A stretch of 64,000 nucleotides of DNA from Kitasatospora sp. MMS16-BH015 (GTDB lineage: Bacteria > Actinomycetota > Actinomycetes > Streptomycetales > Streptomycetaceae). Positions 59,699 to 64,000 of this stretch are shown piece after piece; positions within the stretch are counted from its first letter, which is position 1; each line of letters begins with the position of its first letter. The notes below the pieces were generated by a model that saw nothing but the letters and a program-made list of their open reading frames with translations, searched no databases and was not told the DNA's origin. The translations under genes were made by a program, and so were the position numbers. The stretch spans positions 6,401,001-6,465,000 of the forward strand of contig NZ_CP025394.1 in the NCBI RefSeq assembly GCF_002943525.1, written 5' to 3'.

Positions 59699-60013
59699 TC
59701 AGGCGGTGAGGCCGGTGTAGGTGGCCAGGGCGGCGAGGGCGAGCCCGGCGGCGATCAGGGCGGTGCCGAAGCCTCGGCCGTGGTGGGCGAAGAGTCGGGT
59801 GGGCACCGAGGTGCGGGTGCCGTGAAGGGTGTCGCGGGCGATCTCGGCCGCCGCGAGGTCGGCGCGGCGGGTGCGGAAGCCGTCCGAGTCGGTGCGCAGC
59901 AGCAGGCCGTAGCAGAGGGCTCCCAGGGCGAGCAGGCTCAGCAGGACGATGGCGATCACGGGGCTGTACGGGTGCACCCGGTGTGTGTGGTGGCCGAAGC
60001 GGGAGAGGGGCAT
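59699..60013 (-). CDS. Small two-helix membrane protein
   Basis: About 104 residues from ATG 60013 (MPLSRFGHHTHRVHPYSP); the frame is open to 60052. Two hydrophobic segments, IAIVLLSLLALGALCYGLLL (about 21-40) and ALIAAGLALAALATYTG at the end, flank an Arg-rich cytosolic or external loop. No family recognised. It lies 86 bp after the M56 peptidase gene on the same strand and may belong to that operon. Confidence 0.6.
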   Translation of the reverse strand: MPLSRFGHHTHRVHPYSPVIAIVLLSLLALGALCYGLLLRTDSDGFRTRRADLAAAEIARDTLHGTRTSVPTRLFAHHGRGFGTALIAAGLALAALATYTGLTA

Positions 60014-60099
60014 GGTGTGGAATTCTCGCCCGCCCGGGTCGGTGATGTCCAAGTGGATCGTATGCGGAGAGACCTTTGGTGGTGAGGATCACCGAGGAG

Positions 60100-61035
60100 T
60101 CAGTGGGTGGCGGAGGACTGGGCGGCCTCGACGGTGTGGTGGAGGTCGGTGGTGGCGTCCAGGGTGGCGGCGGTGGTGAGGGCGAGGCAGGCGGCCAGGG
60201 CCAGGGTGGCGGTGGTGCGGCCCCGGGAGGGGCGGGGGCGAGGTGCCGGGGCGAGCAGGGCGGCCACTCGGCGGGGGACCGGGCCGGTGTGGGCGGCGGG
60301 GGCCAGGCGGGGGCGGTCCGGGCGCGGGGCGCGGGCGGCGGCCAGGGCCGCGCGGCCGACCGCGCGGGCGGTGGTGGCGCGGTCGCCGGTGGTGCGCGCG
60401 GCGTTCTCGTCGGCCCAGCGTTCCAGGTGGTAGCCGAGCGGGGCGCGGAGCTGCCGGAGGGCCGGGTGCAGGGCCGCCGCGTACTCGGCGGCGGCCAGGA
60501 AGAGGTGGTGGCGGCCGGCCAGGTGGGCGCGTTCGTGGGCGAGCAGGGCGGCGCGTTCGGGCCCGTCGAGGGCGCGTAGCATGCCGGTGGTGACCACCAC
60601 CCGGCCCGGGTGCCGGGGCCCGCCGGGGAGGGCGAAGGCGTCGGCGCGGTCGTCCTGGAGGACGGTGAGGCCGAGGTCGGCGGGGGCGTGGCCCACGCTG
60701 CTGCGGGCGCGGCGCAGGTCGGCGAGCTGGTGGCGGGCCGTGCGGACGGCCAGCGCGGCCGTGGCGGTCAGTGCGAGTCCGGCGGCGGCCGCCCGGAGCG
60801 GGGTGTCCGGCAGCCAGTGCGGGGAGAGGTGGCCGAGGGCCAGCACGAGCGGCAGCCGGAGCAGCCCGCCGCCGACGGCCAGGGCCAGCACGGTGGTGCT
60901 CGCCGCCGCGAGGGTGGTGGCGGTGGCCGCGAGGAGGAGGGCCGCGGTGCGGGGGGCCAGCTGCTCGGCCAGGCGTCGGGCGAGCGGCGCGGCGAGGAAG
61001 GGCAGCAGCAGGGGCACGAGCAGGCTGAAGGTCAC
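60100..61035 (-). CDS. M56 family (BlaR1/MecR1-like) membrane metallopeptidase
   Basis: A 311-residue integral membrane peptidase. Membrane helices at the N-terminus (LLVPLLLPFLAAPLARRLAE; AALLLAATATTLAAASTTVL) and at about 85-110 and 280-300 surround a zinc motif HERAHLAGRHH (about residues 163-173) in LAHERAHLAGRHHLFLAAAE, as in Streptomyces M56 proteins. No penicillin-binding sensor domain follows, unlike BlaR1. GTG 61035 is 46 bp after the BlaI-type gene. The pair forms a signal-peptidase plus repressor switch. Confidence 0.9.
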   Translation of the reverse strand: MTFSLLVPLLLPFLAAPLARRLAEQLAPRTAALLLAATATTLAAASTTVLALAVGGGLLRLPLVLALGHLSPHWLPDTPLRAAAAGLALTATAALAVRTARHQLADLRRARSSVGHAPADLGLTVLQDDRADAFALPGGPRHPGRVVVTTGMLRALDGPERAALLAHERAHLAGRHHLFLAAAEYAAALHPALRQLRAPLGYHLERWADENAARTTGDRATTARAVGRAALAAARAPRPDRPRLAPAAHTGPVPRRVAALLAPAPRPRPSRGRTTATLALAACLALTTAATLDATTDLHHTVEAAQSSATH

Positions 61036-61081
61036 CGGGCGCCTCCGGAAGCGGGGGTGGTCACCTGGGGCCGGGCCGGCA

Positions 61082-61519
61082 TCAGGACTCGCCGAGGAGG
61101 GTGCGGAGCAGGCGCTCGTCGTCGGAGGAGAGGTCGGAGACGAAGCGGGCCAGGACGGTGGAGCGGTCGTGGTTGCGGCCGAGCTCGGTGTGCATGCGGC
61201 GGGCCGAGAGGCCGGCCTCGTCCTCGACGGTGGCGGTGTAGGCGAAGCCCCGGCCGGCCTTGTGCCGCTCGACCTGGGCCTTGTCGTGCAGGCGGGCCAG
61301 GATCGTGGCGACGGTGGTGCGGGCCAGGCCGCCGCCGAGGGCGGACTGCACGTCCTGCGGGGTGAGCGGGGTGGCGGCGGCCCAGAGGGTGGCGAGCACC
61401 TGCGACTCGAGCTCACCGGCGTGTCGGCGGACCGGCTCCGCCAGGGCGCCGGTGTCGGCGCCCGAGCCGTCTCCGGAAACGGCCTCGGGCATCGGCTCCG
61501 GCGTGGGCGTTTCCCGCAT
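61082..61519 (-). CDS. BlaI/MecI/CopY family transcriptional repressor
   Basis: A 145-residue penicillinase-repressor-type regulator. The winged helix is at about 36-100 (GELESQVLATLWAAATPLTP; VQSALGGGLARTTVATILAR; LHDKAQVERHKAGRGFAYTA) and the C-terminal dimerisation helices are SDLSSDDERLLRTLLGES. ATG 61519. It lies upstream of the M56 peptidase that would inactivate it, and twin GTCTAC-N6-GTAGAC operators lie just before its start. Confidence 0.93.
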   Translation of the reverse strand: MRETPTPEPMPEAVSGDGSGADTGALAEPVRRHAGELESQVLATLWAAATPLTPQDVQSALGGGLARTTVATILARLHDKAQVERHKAGRGFAYTATVEDEAGLSARRMHTELGRNHDRSTVLARFVSDLSSDDERLLRTLLGES

Positions 61520-61541
61520 GTCGACGCTTCCTCCCGTTTTC

Positions 61542-61578
61542 GTCTACAGTCACGTAGACCGTCTACATCACTGTAGAC
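61542..61578. promoter_or_regulatory. Twin BlaI-type operators GTCTAC-N6-GTAGAC
   Basis: Two perfect dyads, GTCTACAGTCACGTAGAC (61542-61559) and GTCTACATCACTGTAGAC (61561-61578), lie 19 bp apart between the divergent blaI-type gene and the DedA gene. BlaI-family sites have the TACA-TGTA core seen here. Binding would repress both transcripts. Confidence 0.85.
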
Positions 61579-61596
61579 GGTCGAGGTGGCCGGGTC

Positions 61597-62298
61597 ATGG
61601 CCACCTCCAAAAGTACGGGAGGTCCGCCAGCCTTGGTCCAGTCGTCCGCCCAACTCGCGGTGAATGTGCTCGACGCCTCGTCGCTGCTCGCCGCCTTCGG
61701 CGCCCTCGGCGTCGCCCTCGTGCTGTTCGCCGAGACCGGCCTGCTGGTCGGCTTCTTCCTGCCCGGCGACTCGCTGCTCTTCACCGCCGGCCTGCTCTGC
61801 GTGCCCGGCGCGACCAGCGGGCCGCAGCTGCACCTGGCCCAGGTGCTGCCCGCCGCCGTGGTCGGGGCGCTGCTCGGCGCCCAGGTCGGCTACCTGATCG
61901 GCCGCCGGGGCGGCCGGACGCTGCTGGCCCGCAGCCACCGGCGCAGCCTGCACGAAGGGGCCGCGCGGGCCGAGGAGCTGCTGGCCAAGTACGGGCACGG
62001 GAAGGCGATCGTGCTGGCCCGGTTCATCCCGGTGGTGCGCACGGTGCTCAACCCGCTCTGCGGGGTGCTCGGCGTGCCGGCCCGCACCTTCGCGCTCTGG
62101 CAGGTGCTGGGCGGGCTGGTCTGGACGGTCGGCGTGGTGCTCGCGGGCTACGGGCTCGGCTCGACCGTGCCCAGTATCGACCGTTATCTGCTACCCATCA
62201 TCGGTCTGGTAGTAGTTGTCTCCGTGATCCCCATTGTTCTCGAACTGTTCAAGGCCCGTCGTCAGGGCACCCGTGGCCAGGGCGGTGCCGCCCGATGA
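61597..62298 (+). CDS. DedA family membrane protein
   Basis: A 233-residue DedA-family protein with about five membrane segments. Signature blocks: FAETGLLVGFFLPGDSLLFT (about 44-63), QVGYLIGRRGGRTLLARS and HGKAIVLARFIPVVRTVLNP (the conserved Arg/Pro motif), then LGVPARTFALWQVLGGLVWT. DedA proteins include undecaprenyl phosphate flippases. It is coupled to a PAP2 phosphatase by an ATGA overlap. It starts 19 bp after the BlaI-type operators, so it is probably under that repressor. Confidence 0.92.
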   Translation: MATSKSTGGPPALVQSSAQLAVNVLDASSLLAAFGALGVALVLFAETGLLVGFFLPGDSLLFTAGLLCVPGATSGPQLHLAQVLPAAVVGALLGAQVGYLIGRRGGRTLLARSHRRSLHEGAARAEELLAKYGHGKAIVLARFIPVVRTVLNPLCGVLGVPARTFALWQVLGGLVWTVGVVLAGYGLGSTVPSIDRYLLPIIGLVVVVSVIPIVLELFKARRQGTRGQGGAAR

Positions 62299-62933
62299 AC
62301 TTCATCGCCTACGACGGCAGCGGCATCGACGGCGGCCTCTACACCCGCGTGCTCGGCTGGGCCGACGGCGCGCCGAGCTGGCTGGACCAGCTGATCAAGG
62401 TCTGGTCCGCGATCGGGCTCGGGCTGTTCGCCCTCTTCATGCTCTACGCCTGGTGGCGGGCGCGGTCGGCCGATTCGGTGGTGATGGCCCGGGTGCTGGC
62501 CTCGCCCGTGATCGTGGTGGTCGCCTACGCGGCCAACTCGGTGCTCAAGGGGCTGGTCGAGGAGAACCGGCCCTGCCAGCAGCTGAACGTGCGCAACACG
62601 CTGGAGGCCTGCCCGGGCGCCGGTGACTGGTCCTTCCCGAGCAACCACTCGGTGATCGCCTTCGCGGCGGCCACCGCACTGGTCTTCGCGTACCGGCGGA
62701 TCGGCTGGTACGCCTACCTGGCGGCGGCGCTGATGGCCGCCTCCCGGGTCTGGGTCGGCGTGCACTACCCGCACGACGTGGCCGTCGGCGCGCTGGTCGG
62801 CGTCCTGGTCGGCCTCCCGCTGGCGCTGCTCGCGGGCCGCGCCGCGCCGTTGGTCGACCGCCTGCGGGGCGGCCCGCTCGGGCCCTTCCTCGGCACCGGG
62901 CCCGCGCCGGCCTTCGGGGTGGCCGGTCGCTGA
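62295..62933 (+). CDS. PAP2 family membrane phosphatase
   Basis: A 212-residue PAP2 phosphatase. All three motifs are intact: KGLVEENRP (K-x6-RP, about residues 87-95), WSFPSNHSVI (PSNH, about 115-118) and SRVWVGVHYPHD (SR-x5-H-x3-D, about 149-160). Five or six membrane helices. Such enzymes dephosphorylate undecaprenyl or phosphatidyl pyrophosphates. ATG 62295 overlaps the DedA stop (ATGA), tying the two to a common lipid-carrier recycling role. Confidence 0.94.
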   Translation: MNFIAYDGSGIDGGLYTRVLGWADGAPSWLDQLIKVWSAIGLGLFALFMLYAWWRARSADSVVMARVLASPVIVVVAYAANSVLKGLVEENRPCQQLNVRNTLEACPGAGDWSFPSNHSVIAFAAATALVFAYRRIGWYAYLAAALMAASRVWVGVHYPHDVAVGALVGVLVGLPLALLAGRAAPLVDRLRGGPLGPFLGTGPAPAFGVAGR

Positions 62934-63037
62934 CGACTCCCTTGTGCGGGGTGCCGCGTGGGGAGAGCATGTGAGCCGGGTGGGTACGTCCCACCCGGCT
63001 CCGCTGTTTCTCGGTACGGCTGTGGAGGGGATTCGCG

Positions 63038-63550
63038 ATGTCCTACCGGCTCGACATCATCCAAGGGGACTGGCCCGCCGAGGAGTTCGCCAAGGGGGTG
63101 GAGGGCATCCTGGCGGAGAGCATGGTGCTGACCCTCGCCACCGCCGGGCCCGAGCGCGGGCCGCACGCGAACCTGGCCTTCTTCGCCCACGACGAGGACC
63201 TGGTGCTCTACTTCGTGAGCGAGCGCTCGACCCGGCACAGCCTGCACCTGGCCGAGGAGGCCCGGGCGGCGGCCACCGTCTTCCTGCCGCCGCCGGTCTT
63301 CGGCGAGCAACTGCGGGGCGTGCAGCTCACCGGCCTGGCCGGCGAGGCCTGGGGGCACCAGGCGGAAGCGGCCTTCGCCGCCTACCAGCGGCGGTACCCG
63401 GCGTTCGCACGGGACCCCGAGGTGCGGGAGCAGTTCCTGGCGGGGGGCGGAGCGGCGGCGCTCTACCGCTTCCAGGTGGAGGAGCTCACGGCGGTGGACG
63501 AACCGCATTTCGGCCGGCGGAACTACCTGCGGGCGCGGGTGGTGCGGTGA
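63038..63550 (+). CDS. Pyridoxamine 5'-phosphate oxidase-like (PPOX) flavoprotein
   Basis: A 170-residue split-barrel protein of the PPOX/F420-binding superfamily: MVLTLATAGPERGPHANLAF, DEDLVLYFVSERSTRHSLHL and RGVQLTGLAGEAWGHQAEAA, with a C-terminal RFQVEELTAVDEPHFGRRNY. It lacks known PdxH substrate residues, so another flavin or F420-linked reduction is as likely. ATG 63038 follows GGAGGGG. Located between PAP2 and the S66 peptidase gene. Confidence 0.85.
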   Translation: MSYRLDIIQGDWPAEEFAKGVEGILAESMVLTLATAGPERGPHANLAFFAHDEDLVLYFVSERSTRHSLHLAEEARAAATVFLPPPVFGEQLRGVQLTGLAGEAWGHQAEAAFAAYQRRYPAFARDPEVREQFLAGGGAAALYRFQVEELTAVDEPHFGRRNYLRARVVR

Positions 63551-63589
63551 GATGGGGGTCGACCGCCGTTGACCGACGAAGGAGCTCCC

Positions 63590-64000
63590 ATGCCTGCGAT
63601 CCTCCGACCCCGCGCGCTGCGCCCCGGCGACCTCGTGGTCGTCACCGCGCCCTCGGGCCAGCTCGAACCGGGTGAGGAGCCGATGCTCGCCCGGGGTGTG
63701 GCGATGCTGGAACGGATGGGCTTCCGGGTGCGGGTCAGCCCGATGGTCGACCCGGCGCGCAGGCGCTGGTGGGCCTCGGGCACCCCGGCCGAGCAGGCCG
63801 CCGAACTCAACGGCCTGCTCCGGGATCCGCAGGTGCGGGCCGTCGTCGCGCACACCGGCGGGCACACGACCATCGGCTACCTCGACCTGGTCGACCTGGA
63901 CGCCGTCCGGGCCGACCCGAAGCCGATCCTCGGCTACAGCGACATCTCGCTGCTCAACCTGGCCCTGCACGCCAGGACCGGCCTGGTCGGCTTCCACGCC
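63590..64000 (+). CDS. LD-carboxypeptidase/MccF-like S66 peptidase (cut by window end)
   Basis: The first 137 residues of an S66 family serine peptidase: LRPGDLVVVTAPSGQLEPGE, RVRVSPMVDPARRRWWASGT, EQAAELNGLLRDPQVRAVVA, then HTGGHTTIGYLDLVDLDAVR and PILGYSDISLLNLAL. The position of the family nucleophile (GGYxS) reads GGHTT, so Thr may replace Ser. ATG 63590 follows AAGGAGCTCCC. Family members cut LD-peptides of cell wall muropeptides or detoxify microcin C-like compounds. The catalytic Glu and His lie beyond the window. Confidence 0.85.
   Translation, partial: MPAILRPRALRPGDLVVVTAPSGQLEPGEEPMLARGVAMLERMGFRVRVSPMVDPARRRWWASGTPAEQAAELNGLLRDPQVRAVVAHTGGHTTIGYLDLVDLDAVRADPKPILGYSDISLLNLALHARTGLVGFHA

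Overview
The window is very GC-rich, uses GTG starts heavily, and has many GTGA or ATGA stop/start overlaps. It carries an SsgA-like sporulation protein, LAXTG sortase substrates, an OpcA-linked pentose phosphate operon and a SufR-led suf operon. Together these indicate a chromosomal segment of a sporulating actinomycete of the Streptomyces/Kitasatospora group. The gene order tkt-tal-zwf-opcA-pgl, ctaB, ctaA, ABC exporter, sufR-B-D-ferredoxin-C-S-U-T is a conserved core block in that group.

Layout. (1) 1-2729: a LysR regulator cut by the window edge, divergent from a ketopantoate-reductase-like gene and a DUF6817-like/VOC fusion. (2) 2755-11132, minus strand: an unusual run of paralogues. Two tandem aspzincin-like (M35) metallopeptidase genes are followed by two tandem NB-ARC STAND ATPases that share a short RHIM/amyloid-like N-terminal motif, then an amidase, then a decapitated third STAND copy. 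This is the strongest candidate for an undescribed conflict or cell-death module. (3) 11273-12566: an ECF sigma factor translationally coupled through a 24-residue micro-ORF to a single-pass membrane protein. (4) 12700-19556: pentose phosphate genes. (5) 19944-26320: heme O and heme A synthases, a higA-like antitoxin with a truncated toxin remnant, an LAXTG surface protein and an ABC-2 exporter. (6) 26459-33265: the suf Fe-S assembly operon with a recognisable SufR operator.

(7) 33336-42145: surface proteins, a frameshifted secreted-protein gene, an MFS transporter and conserved hypotheticals. (8) 40523-45187: proline catabolism (PucR-type regulator, pruA, putA) with a striking array of five hairpins between pruA and putA. 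(9) 45293-50728: an AraC regulator, a double-TerD protein and aminopeptidase N with two Gly/Ala-rich insertions. (10) 50735-55405: a three-unit palindromic repeat, a Pro-rich membrane protein, an SsgA-like protein, a GAF-wHTH regulator and a transglutaminase-like protein. (11) 55566-64000: a degenerate inositol-monophosphatase homologue, a TetR/hydrolase pair, small enzymes, and a cell-envelope group. That group is BlaI and an M56 peptidase, divergent across twin BlaI-type operators from DedA and PAP2, then a PPOX protein and an S66 peptidase cut by the window edge.

All identities come from reading motifs in the translations. No database searches were run. Statements about families are from general knowledge, and functional links between neighbours are inference.
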